A DNA stretch of 22,559 bases, taken from NCBI GenBank assembly GCA_001687465.1, contig LVLI01000777.1:1-22559 (forward strand), given 5' to 3'. The notes under the pieces are model-generated. The model did no database searches and was not told where the DNA came from. It saw only the letters and a list, made by a program, of their open reading frames with translations. Within the stretch, counting starts at the first letter, position 1. Every line of letters begins with the position of its first letter. Below, piece after piece: positions 7,202-16,788 of the stretch. Both the position numbers and the translations under genes were made by a program. Source of the stretch: Halocafeteria seosinensis. Lineage: Eukaryota > Sar > Bigyra > Bicosoecida.

Positions 7202-10200
7202 ATGGAAGGGAGTTCTCGTCGAAAACGGCGGGCTAACCGGAATAGCCGCCTCTCCTGGGGGGAAGCTGCTCGGAATACTCATTCTTCCTTTCATTACTCT
7301 CAGAGCAGTCAATTGTCGAGCGACAAAACGGGAGACTCGTTGCACCATACTGCGACGAGTACGCATGCGCGGGAGTGGACTCCTACGGAGGAGAATCGAC
7401 GAGAAAATGGCCGTGGAATCGCCGGGACGACCACGCCTGTATTCGAGGTTCCTTCGCCTCATACAATAGATGAGGCGTATAATATGACCTGGTCCACTAC
7501 AAGCGAAGGCGACGCCTTTGCCACAGACTCTCCGACAGGGTTTGCCCAGGAGGGAACGGGGAATAGGGAGCGTCGAGAAAACATCCCTGCTGACGGAAGA
7601 AATCCCCGGCAGCAACTTCATGGCCAAAGCAAGTTAAGAAGGCCTAGATCTCGTCAGGATCTCAACCAGCTGAATCAGCACCCGGAGAATGATATGTCCT
7701 CCTCCGTCGGAACGCACCATGCCAGCCGACGGCAACACAGACAGAAACGCCAGCAGAAGAAACGAATGGCTGTAGCTGAAATCATCGTGAAGTTTTTGGA
7801 TTGGCTCGTAATTGTCACGTCAGAGTTGCTGAAGGCTTTCTTGAAGGAATTGCGGATACTAATTAATAAAATATCCGATGGAGTAGCGGCTTCTCTCCTC
7901 CATGTCACCGTCCGACCCGGTTATATTTCCGGTAGGCGAAAGAGAATTACGAGTAGCAATGGACCGAATGCTGCCGTTGGTCGTCGGCATACTTCCTCTG
8001 GGGGTATTTCCGGCGAAAGTGATGACCATCCGTCGTCGTCTACGGCGTCTAACGGAGCTTCTCAAGACCGCAGGCAAAGACCGGGTGGTGTTAGGCCATT
8101 CCAGGACTTCTTGCAAGAACGATTTCAAAGCATATGGAGTCCCCGACGAGATCAACACAACAGAGAGCAGTCCCAATTGAGGACAAACTCTTCCGGTGGA
8201 TCTGATTCCGGACGGAATTCCGGTAGTGATAGTGAACGACAAGGACGTAGAAGAACTTCCGGGAAGAAGCATGGGTTTATCACATCTATTTTACGCAGGA
8301 TTGAAGGTATTCATCAGCTTCTTGTGCCGACGCTGCCTACTGTTTCGGACGTTTGGGAGAAAGTGTTCTCCTGCTGCCGCAGAAAACAAGATGTTACTGA
8401 CCCAGACCCTATGGCTGATAAAGAGTCTGTCGGGAAGGGTGGATCTTCTTCAGAGAGTGCTGCTGAAAAGCAATCGCGAATCCAGTCGATTTTGTCGATT
8501 TCAAATGGCACTGATGCACATTTGTCAAAATCGATCTCATATAGCCCTGGCCTTATGGAAGATATGTCCATGAAATTACATGTCTGGATAGATCAGGCCG
8601 GAACGTTCCTCAGGAGAAGTTATCGAAGTTTCTTCAGGCGTCATTTCGGGATTCACCGCCCTACTCGTCATGTCATAGAGCATGAACCCACGGTTGTCAG
8701 TCACCTGTTTCTCTGGCCTTTTTCGTGGTTTCATTTTCTAGCTAAACTTCTTTTCTTGGGTATGCGAGTTGTGTGGGACCTTATCAGAAAGTTTACGATA
8801 ATGTTTCTAAGCTATGCAAAGCCAGGAAATATAATTTCAGCATTCAAGATCTCTTGGAATACGCTGGTCAGTGAACCAATGAAGTTAATTTTCCGTGAAA
8901 TAATTGGAAGGATTCTCTGGGATGCGCCCGTCAAAAGGATCAGAGCCAAAGCTGTTGAAATTGCACCGAACTTGACCGCAGGGGAAGACATCAAAGCTTC
9001 AGATCTACCTTCTAGCACCGACGGACCATTTAATGTTCCGGAAGCCTCTACTAGTGATGTCCCTACACCTGTTTCTGACGGCGATACAAAAGTCCCACCT
9101 TCCCTTCGTGGGTCAGCGGTGAGGCTGATTGAAGAGGTTTATGGTTTCCCGGTGGAGACGTATGGCGTTAAGACTGTTGACGGATACCTTTTGCGGCTTA
9201 TTCGCATCCCCAGACGTGAATCGTCAAAGGTAGCCTTTTTCCAACACGGCCTACTTGACACTGCAACTGCTTGGGTGGCTAATGGTAAGTATCGCCTTGC
9301 CCAACACAATGACTCACTTTTCTTCAACCCCATGACATATATCTTTACACAGGTCACCTATTCTCCTTAGCGTGCCGTGCCTACCAGATGGGGTTCGATG
9401 TATTTCTGTCTAATTTACGTGGTACAACGGATCTTATGCAACACGAGATGAATGGCGAAATGATCCATGACGCATCCAGAAATCGCGGGCGTGTGAAAAG
9501 CGATGGAGGGACTGCTAGTCGAGCTGTTGCGCGGCACGGGGCGCATACAGCTGCCATTCCAGCTCATTCGAAACTAAGCGTGCTCAACAGGGAATTTTGG
9601 TAAGACAATTCATGGTCCAGCAGCTCTTGTTTGTGCATACCGACCATAGCTGGGCTCTGGTATCCAGGTCTTTCTCTGTTGATGACCATACTCTCGACGT
9701 CTTTGCACTCACTGACAAAATGCATGAGATAAAGTATGGCGAACGACGGGAATGGAAGTACAAACATAATCAGCCAAGGCAGCGGAGTGTAAATCGGCTC
9801 TCAGTTGTTGGTATCGGACATAGTATGGGTGGGGCGATTCTTATTGGAGCGATTCTCCACTCGCGAGCGCTTCAACGAGAACATGGCTTCTCGAAACTCG
9901 TCTTGCTCTCCCCAGCGGCTTACCACAAGTATATTGCTCCTCCGGCGAAGTACGTTGATGTTACTTAAATGCGATGGACATACTTCACGAACATGTGTAG
10001 AGATGTTTATGCAGAATCATTGTAAAGTTTTGCCACTGGCTTCTTCGCTTCGGGAGCGATGGTCCCTTCCCATTGCGCTCCTCATATCTCGAATCGGGGT
10101 TGGCCAAACTGCTCCAGGTATGCATACGTTCTGTACTGTGCACGCTATCATGGACGGGGTTCCCATTAGTCATTTTTTGCAGGACCTGAAGCGGACGCAA

Positions 10201-11151
10201 GCGACCTCGGACGCCCTTGCCACGCTCATGAGTACATTTTTCGGAGGAACGGACCAAGATATGCCTTTTCGGCATGTTCACTTGACTGAATACCCGCTTG
10301 GTGGCAGCAGCCGGAGGGTAAGTTGCTGAATAAACTGGTTTTATCGCTGGACTAACTTTATTTGGTTATGGTCAATGCCACAGGTATTCCTCCAAGGGAT
10401 ACATTGTATGCAAGAGAAAGATTACTGTCCTTATGACTTTGGTAAAGAGGAAAATGTGAAGCGATATGGTACTACCTCAACTCCCTCTTACAGGTAAGGA
10501 TTGTCAACTGATGGGTGGTAATTTTGGTATCTTGACTGGAAGAGTACGGATCTGCAGAGAAGACTATGGACTTATCGATATTCCTGTCCATTTTGTTGGG
10601 GGAGCTCGCGACTACCTCATCCCTGCGGAGAATCTTATGGTCCAAAGAGATGCCATTAATTTGATACATCCGGGAAGGAGCTCCTTGCGCGTAAGTGTGT
10701 TCGGCCATATCACGTTTTCCCCCTAGGTGATCTAGTTTCTCAAACACAAATACAGATTTTCGAAGAGGCAGGACATCTTGACTTTACCCTTGGTCTTGAC
10801 GACGGTATCATTGACCATGTGCTCAAAGAGATTGATACCTTCCCCCGTCGACATGCTGATCGTTCCGTGACGGCGGTTTCCGAGGAAGAGAAGTCTCGTC
10901 GCTTAGACCAACTGTCCTCTGCGACAACAAAAGAAGACGTCGCCGCTATTGTAAATTTTGGTATGGATAAAACTCATGCGGTCTCGCAATCATCGTGGAG
11001 ATCCGCCAAAGAATGTTCTAAAGACTATCCTTGGCTCTGTTCCTATACTAAACTGGAGGAGGCTTTCTTAGGCTTGGATAATATTGCCCAGGGTACTCAC
11101 ATTTTTGAAGCTTATGCGGAAAATCTGAGGACAACAGGACCTGTACAGTGA
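7202..11151 (+). CDS. Acid lipase / steryl ester hydrolase family protein
   Basis: Eight exons (7202-9284, 9353-9599, 9668-9949, 10015-10117, 10183-10317, 10384-10493, 10558-10690, 10756-11151) join in frame to 1162 residues; an in-frame TAA lies just before the ATG. Introns are 64-68 nt. The catalytic part begins near residue 640 with the AB-hydrolase-associated lipase region (EVYGFPVETYGVKTVDGYLL). Then come the oxyanion motif FQHGLLD with AWVANG, RGTTD, KLSVLNREFW, the nucleophile elbow GHSMGG (Ser829), Asp1005 in GGARDYLIP and His1038 in EEAGHLDF. The family hydrolyses neutral lipid esters (triacylglycerol, steryl esters). Residues 1-640 are unusual: Ser/Arg-rich low-complexity sequence, a basic cluster RRQHRQKRQQKKR near 176-188, an amphipathic segment at 190-225, and a hydrophobic segment at about 498-540. 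These suggest attachment to ER or lipid droplets rather than a lysosomal or secreted enzyme; no signal peptide is seen. An insertion of about 40 residues follows RGTTD. The last 120 residues extend past the fold. Function is inferred from the motifs. Confidence 0.93.
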
Positions 11152-11757
11152 AAACCATATCGTACAGTAAATCCACCATATTTAACTCCCTCAATTTGGC
11201 AAATGTTAAACCCGATGTGCGGAAACCGACCACTGGCAACCCAGGGGGGTAAGTTGTTAAAGTGCAAGAGTGCCAACTCGCCAATTAGAGGGCCAAACAG
11301 AGAGGTTAGACTACTATTGTTTGCGCTTAGGTACGGTAGCATCCAATGAATCTGGCCCGTTTGTCACAATAGCTCGGGACAGCGGAGAGCAAGTGTCTCG
11401 AGGTGCGAGGCCATCAACTGCACCTTGAGTCGGTTGATATGTTAGAGTTTAGTTATCCCATCTCTCTAATACAAATTTGCTTCTTCTCATCTTAGCAGTA
11501 CAAGTATCTCCTCTTTGAATTGTCTCCACCAACGATTCATTTTTGGAACACTGATTATCTGCTACGATTGACGAAGTGCAGAGACGAGGAACCAGCCACC
11601 ATACCAGTTACCAATAGCCGCTTGATGCATTGTGAGAACGACGAAGTGACAGCTTTAAGACGGTCACAAGAGCATGTGAATTTTATTCAGTACGTTCCGT
11701 AGTCATTCTACTTCCCTTCTAGCCCGTTGCACCGCTAAGCCGTTACTGCCGATCCAT
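11152..11757. other. Intergenic region downstream of lipase
   Basis: This contains the lipase 3' UTR. A plus-strand open stretch at 11520-11702 begins at TTG and shows no domain. I see no canonical AATAAA near the stop and no RNA gene. Confidence 0.35.
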
Positions 11758-12461
11758 TTAGGGACCGGCGAACTCGACGCAGAATGAGTTGGCGTCAATG
11801 AGGCAGTCGGCGAAGTGATGCTGATACACGAACCCATCAGAGTTGACGTAGGAGTAGTGTTGGCGTAGGCGAAGAAATTGCAAAGTAAACCAGCGAGAAC
11901 CTAGATGCTCTTTAGTGGATACACATACAGCTGCGTGGACGCACTCCCAAGACACCGTCAACACTGCATTGGTAATTTCCTCGAAGTATTTAGTCTGCAG
12001 CTGACGTCGTTCATAATGGATGAATTGCAGGACGAAAGTGAATCTCCATACCTCGACGCTGTAGTTGCCCTTTAAGCTTGCTTTGTCAATCTTCGCTATC
12101 ACCAACTGCGATCGGTCAGGGTGCTCGAAAAATGCTGGTCGGGGAGTCGTTACCATCAAACAGACCAAGAAAGGAAATACATGTAATGTCTTCTTATGGC
12201 TTGGCAAACCTATCGGTCTTGATGGCGCTTACCGTTGGTGGAAGGTGGTTGCTTGGCTAATGATACATCCGGGGGTACAATAGACTCTCTCTCTGCGAAC
12301 CAGGATGAAAAGGAATCCTCAAACGAGTAGAGAAGTTTGTCGACAGACCACAAGACTCGATGTGGACAATCATCCAAATAGACGAAAGCACTACCTCTCG
12401 GAGTTCTTCGGAAGTCGTCTACAAAAACTAGATATCGGGCCGACAACAGATCCGTGGCCCA
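11758..12461 (-). other. Competing minus-strand two-exon reading
   Basis: Two minus-strand open stretches, 12461-12233 and 12134-11758, join in frame across a 98-nt GT-AG segment (gtaagc donor) to about 201 codons ending in TAA. The first opens directly after a tctag acceptor-like site, so a first exon would be missing. The composition is protein-like but no domain is recognised. The upstream half lies antisense to the PA14-like sequence at 12186-12606. Since that domain is recognisable, at least that part of this reading is likely an antisense shadow. The 11758-12134 part, 125 codons, has no competing explanation. Confidence 0.22.
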
Positions 12462-12606
12462 CTAGACCCAAGCGGGAACGCAGCTTCAAATTTCTTCTTC
12501 GCGCACTTTAGCAGTTTGCTGAACGTCCCTGAAACCGGAAAGTATCAGATCTACCATACATCAGATGATGGTGATGGTGATAATCTTTATATTGATGATG
12601 GAAAAG
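12186..12606 (+). pseudogene. Frameshifted secreted PA14-like domain protein
   Basis: An ATG at 12186 begins a signal-peptide-like segment (MSSYGLANLSVLMALTVGG). The sequence then continues meaningfully in the next frame (GGCLANDTSGG...), in the one after that (EVCRQTTRLDVDNHP..., LSEFFGS), and finally in the first frame again. There QQIRGPLDPSG, then LLNVPETGKYQIYHTSDDG and NLYIDDGK match the PA14 beta-barrel core (tG-Y-f---sDDG--LyID), a carbohydrate- or surface-binding domain of secreted proteins. Each break is a net +1 shift, and the segments between breaks (under 150 nt) are too crowded for the 60-76 nt introns seen elsewhere. A gtgagt donor at 12606 suggests that an exon ended there. 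A Thr/Pro/Ser-rich stretch near 13130-13190 (TTETPPPSSTSKPKP) could be the stalk of the same protein. I infer a decayed gene; localised sequencing indels are the main alternative. Confidence 0.5.
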
Positions 12607-13594
12607 TGAGTACAATATTTTGGTATATTTGCCCCCATAGCAATGTCCCTTTATCACTATTGGTATTCCGCGCCTGGATCTATCTGCGTTTCTTGCACCA
12701 TCCTCACTGCTCTTATTTCCAAAGATTCGATTATATCGTTGATGACATCAAGAGCGTAAGTTATAATGCTCGCCTCGTCGTCCACAGGTAAGCCGATACC
12801 CATTACGGGTGTACTGTAAGTGTCACTCTAGAATAATATTTCCATATACCATGTACGCTTGGCATCAGTATCGGCCTTAAGTTGCAAATTCGCAACAAAC
12901 CTAAAAACGGAAGAAATAGCTTCTGCTTCCATATAACTGGAAAACACTCCTCCGCGGTTGATGGTAGCACTAAAAGTTTTTACTTTGCGTAAGGGCGGAA
13001 GCGTGCCCCGGTTGATAGTTGACAATCAAGTTCCTGTACCATTCGGCCCTTTCCCTTTTCGGTTGGCATGTACTAAAATAACATAAATAATTATTGCTAC
13101 AATAACAACAATGTTTCCTACTGAGGAATAACGCAAGTACGACGACTGAGACTCCCCCGCCATCGTCGACGAGCAAGCCGAAACCCCACACAAGTTGCAC
13201 GTTGGCTACAGACACACACTGAAACTCTCACTCGTGGCAGATGCTTCCAGGAACTCCAAACAACCATACATGTATAGAGGGCAAGATACCAAGAAAAAAG
13301 CGTGGAAAAGCGACCCAAATTGGCCACTATTGTGCCCCAACACTGGACGGAAGTTCTGCGCATGCGATTCTCTAGCTATATTTCGAACTTGGCTTCGCAA
13401 AAGCTCCCGTCTGCTTCGTCCTCGATTCCACGATCACGCTGAATAGTAGACAATCTTTTCTTTCACTTCCAGAAACGAAAAGTCCACGAAAAGATTGTGC
13501 GTTTTGAAGGTTTGAAGATTGCGTGGATTGGCCTCCTAGAATAGGAGACTTGTAGACCACATTCCATGAATTGTTTACATTTATTTCTTCTCTG
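12607..13594. other. Region between PA14-like remnant and ankyrin gene
   Basis: Open stretches occur on both strands (12828-13025 minus, 12970-13215 minus, 13195-13446 plus, 13372-13617 minus), each 65-85 codons and with no domain. The plus strand near 13130-13190 encodes a Thr/Pro/Ser-rich stretch that may belong to the PA14-like remnant. Otherwise I see nothing. Confidence 0.3.
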
Positions 13595-13602
13595 TATATA
13601 AA
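13595..13602 (+). promoter_or_regulatory. TATA box of ankyrin gene
   Basis: TATATAAA lies 90 nt before the proposed ATG at 13692. Transcription starting about 30 nt downstream would give a 5' UTR of roughly 60-70 nt. Confidence 0.5.
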
Positions 13603-13623
13603 CTCCATTGTTTGCACTATCTA

Positions 13624-13698
13624 ATGCACCAAACGCTGACTAGAAAAGGCTATTGGAACCTTTTGAAAATCGAGCTCAAAAAGTGTGGACCATGCTAA
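13624..13698 (+). other. Upstream ORF overlapping the ankyrin start
   Basis: An out-of-frame ATG at 13624 opens a 24-codon frame whose TAA (13696-13698) overlaps the main ATG at 13692-13694. If the transcript includes it, this overlapping uORF would reduce initiation at the main start. It lies close to the expected transcription start, so it may be excluded from the mRNA. Confidence 0.35.
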
Positions 13699-16678
13699 AC
13701 GGGCACCTTTCCCATGATACTCACGGGAATCGGTTGTATGAGGATGTAAAACACTTTAAAGAGGATATGTACTATCTGTCGAACATGCATGGTCTGCTAG
13801 ACGAGTACACAGCGCGTCATTCCTCCTCTAATAGGGGACCATTCAAGCCCAAAATCGTCGGCCCACATGGGTCTGACAACGATTATACAACTGAGGAGCG
13901 TCTACAGGGCTCCTCCTATGCACTCGATGACAGTACGTATGACGACGAAGAGCCGAAGAAAGTGACCACTCGATCGTGGAGCTGGGACAAGCAAGATGGC
14001 CACAATCGTGTCCGCCAGGAACCCTTTTCCGCGACTAACGGTGGCAAATCTTGGAGTCACAACCCGAAACGAAGTCGTACCCACAGTGATGACAGTGTGG
14101 AAGCTGAACATCATTCGAGTGCTATGTCATCCGAAGAAGAGGCGCAGTCGGCCACAATTAAGGGGGCGTCCACGAGATCAGAGAACCCATGCTCCTTCTC
14201 GACGCGGAAATCACGATCTCAACTCTCTCCACAACAAGTCTTGGAGAGTCGGACATGGTCGAGTGGAACCAACAAGAAATCCTCTCTTGACTTTCCTACA
14301 TCCATTGAGGAAGATGGGGAGCTAGACGCTCCCTTTGTTGCCTCTCATTCGAGACAGCAAGGACCCATGATAAGTCATGGAGGAAGCACTGCCACGTCTT
14401 CCCAACAGGCGCAGCATAACATGGAGGACAGTTTGGGAATTATGGGAGACCGGGAGCCTACAGGGAGGTCGAGGCCGTTTTCAATGCTGCTTCAGGATTA
14501 TACAATGTCCCTGGGACAAGAACGTAACAGCCTACCACGGCGGAAGTACGGGAGCAAAAGAGTGAAAGATCTCGTTCAGGCCAATTCCAACCCGGCAGCC
14601 ATGGCTACTGAATCGAAATCAGAATCTGCTCGAGGATCGGCATCCCAGAGACGCCGAGAAGCTAAAACGTGTCGTCCCAAAATGGAAGGAGCTAGAGCTA
14701 AGTCTCGAGCGCAAAACTCCGCAAAAAGCCGAAAGGGGAAGGAACTTGATGATCTTTCCAACTCTCTGGAAAACGAGACAGAATTGGAAGAATTCAATCG
14801 CCGTGTTGCTTCCTTGGCTCTTCAAATGATTCCCCGCGATAGTTCTTCCGCGGCCTTGGAATATCAATCTCGGCACGCTACAGCTCCCGGGACCAAACAG
14901 TTTGGTTGCAGCAAACCGAGTGGCAAAAAGGATAAGAATGCCTTTTTGAATAAACCTGACCATAAAAGGAAAAATGTTGGAAATAAATTACGACAGCGTG
15001 GACGTTGCTTTGTACAGGATGCCAAATCGCAAGACAAAGAGGGAGGTGGGGCGCGCCGAGCACCGGTGCCTCCTAGCAAACCGGCCTCCAAATTTGGCCC
15101 CGCAACCAAAAGCCAGCCGAAGAGAAAAGGTGGAAAACCTGTCTCTTTTTCAAAGAGTTCCGCTTCGAACTCTTCGTCGAAGACCAAATCCACAGAAGCA
15201 ACTGCTGTAAGCTCCAATCAACGGCAACAAAAGCTATCTGAAGCCGAATTTCCAACTGAGGGCAAAGAAATACATACTGGTGGCAAAAGTCGAGTAAACT
15301 TCAAAGATGATGTGGCAGATGGTAATTCAGAGAACATAGTGACACCCGCAGGGACCCCCCATACAATGAAAAAGAAACAATGCGGAAGTTTTTATAGTAG
15401 CATAATGGGTGCGAAAGAGCGCACGCCGTACAACCCTTCCGGCATGACCCCCTATACACCAGCGACACGCCCTCAACAAGAACCAAGCTCTTCAAATGTG
15501 AAATTTAGCCGTGGTGTACCGTTGAGTGAAGCCAAAAAGCGTTTACATCTTGATGACATGCTCTCTCCATGTCTTCGTGCAAGCCGCAGTGAAGGCTTGT
15601 TTGAGAACGGCGAATTACAGGAAGATGAGGATGCAAGCTATCAGTCTCTTTCTATTTCAGGGGATTCGTCGTCCCGACAATCAAGAGGGTCCGAGGAGCC
15701 AGAAGAATTAGAACCACCCGGTAGGGAACCCCCTGGAAGACCGAACAAACTGGCAGGGGTTTTCGAGAAGCTGCAAATGGAAGACTTGGGTGAGGATCAA
15801 GAAAATTTGTCGACCATCGAGGAAGATGAAATCGATACTACAGGCCTAACGAAGTCCCAATTGGAGGATTCATTCATTCGAGCGCAGCTAAATTTATCTC
15901 GTTCTCAGGTTAAGGAGGCTTGGAACTCTCAACACGACCAAGTTCTAGAACCGGATAATGTCGAAGGCCAAGAGGATACAGACTATGCCGACCATTCTCA
16001 ACGACACACCGAAGAACTGTCTTTTGAACAAATGCAAATGCTAGACCTGCCTTACCAGGAAACACCGGAGTGTGGCACAGAATCCTGTAATTGGGCCTTT
16101 AAACGAACTGTCGAGAATGCAGGACCAATGGAAGAGTCTCAATACCACATTTTACAAGGTTAGGCTGCTTGTTAACTTAGCTGTCTGTATCTCCAGTGCG
16201 TAACTTCTCGTGTGTTTCCACTCACAGTGCACAACCATGCTCGGCAGAATCGCAGGCGTGAGCTGAAGGGTATCCTGCTGAACGGCGATATGGGTATTGA
16301 CACACCAGATGAGGACGGTATGACCCTGCTGTTGGTACGTTAACTCGAAGTTCCTATCGTATCATGGAACATTCACGTATGCTGATTTTTTTCATCCAGA
16401 TTGCCGCTGAGAATGGCTACGAGAAACTCGCAAGGATGCTTATACATGATTTTGAAGCTGATTTAACTTGCGTAGACAACTTCGGAAATACTGCTCTTCA
16501 CTATGCGTTGAAGAATGGTACGTTTCAGTCGTTGCAATAACGGCAGTCTGCTTTGCTTCATATGCAGTATTCCATCGCAGGGCACACTAAACTTGCTGAT
16601 TATTTCCGGTCCATCGGGGTGGACGATACAGTTACAAATGATTTTGGAGAAACTTGCTATGATACACTCACTCTGTAA
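13692..16678 (+). CDS. Large disordered protein with C-terminal ankyrin repeats
   Basis: Exons 13692-16158, 16228-16334, 16400-16517 and 16581-16678 join in frame to 929 residues ending in TAA; introns are 69, 65 and 63 nt. I chose the first in-frame ATG. The frame stays open upstream to a TAG at 13641, so a further 5' exon is possible, and the stretch just before it (QKVWTMLN) reads like protein. Residues 1-820 are low-complexity: Ser/Lys/Arg/Glu rich, with basic runs (KRKGGKP) and acidic runs near the end. A cluster of TP motifs (TPYNPSGMTPYTPAT) lies near residues 570-600, which suits regulation by proline-directed kinases. Residues about 823-929 form two to three ankyrin repeats (TPDEDGMTLLLIAAENGYEKLA, then NFGNTALHYALKNGHTKLA, then a final capping half-repeat ending near CYDTL). 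This C-terminal module resembles one found in many protist and algal proteins. It most likely binds protein partners; the cellular role is unknown. Confidence 0.85.
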
Positions 16679-16704
16679 TGCCCCTCTGAAATGCTTTTCC
16701 GTCT

Positions 16705-16710
16705 ATTAAA
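16705..16710 (+). terminator. Likely poly(A) signal of ankyrin gene
   Basis: ATTAAA lies 27 nt after the TAA of the ankyrin gene, in the 110-bp gap between two convergent genes. The position fits a variant polyadenylation signal, though this lineage's signal is unknown. Confidence 0.35.
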
Positions 16711-16788
16711 GCGAAACATTTGTTCACAAACATAATGTACATGTGAAAATTCCCACGCTATATATTCTGAGAGGTATATTAATCAATG

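Noticed and set aside
7859-8573. Frames of 85-137 codons on both strands inside the first lipase exon
   Set aside because: They are shadows of a 694-codon exon with consistent splicing and the domain downstream.
14576-15255. Several minus-strand frames up to 117 codons inside the ankyrin-gene exon
   Set aside because: They are antisense to a continuous 822-codon frame of low-complexity coding sequence.
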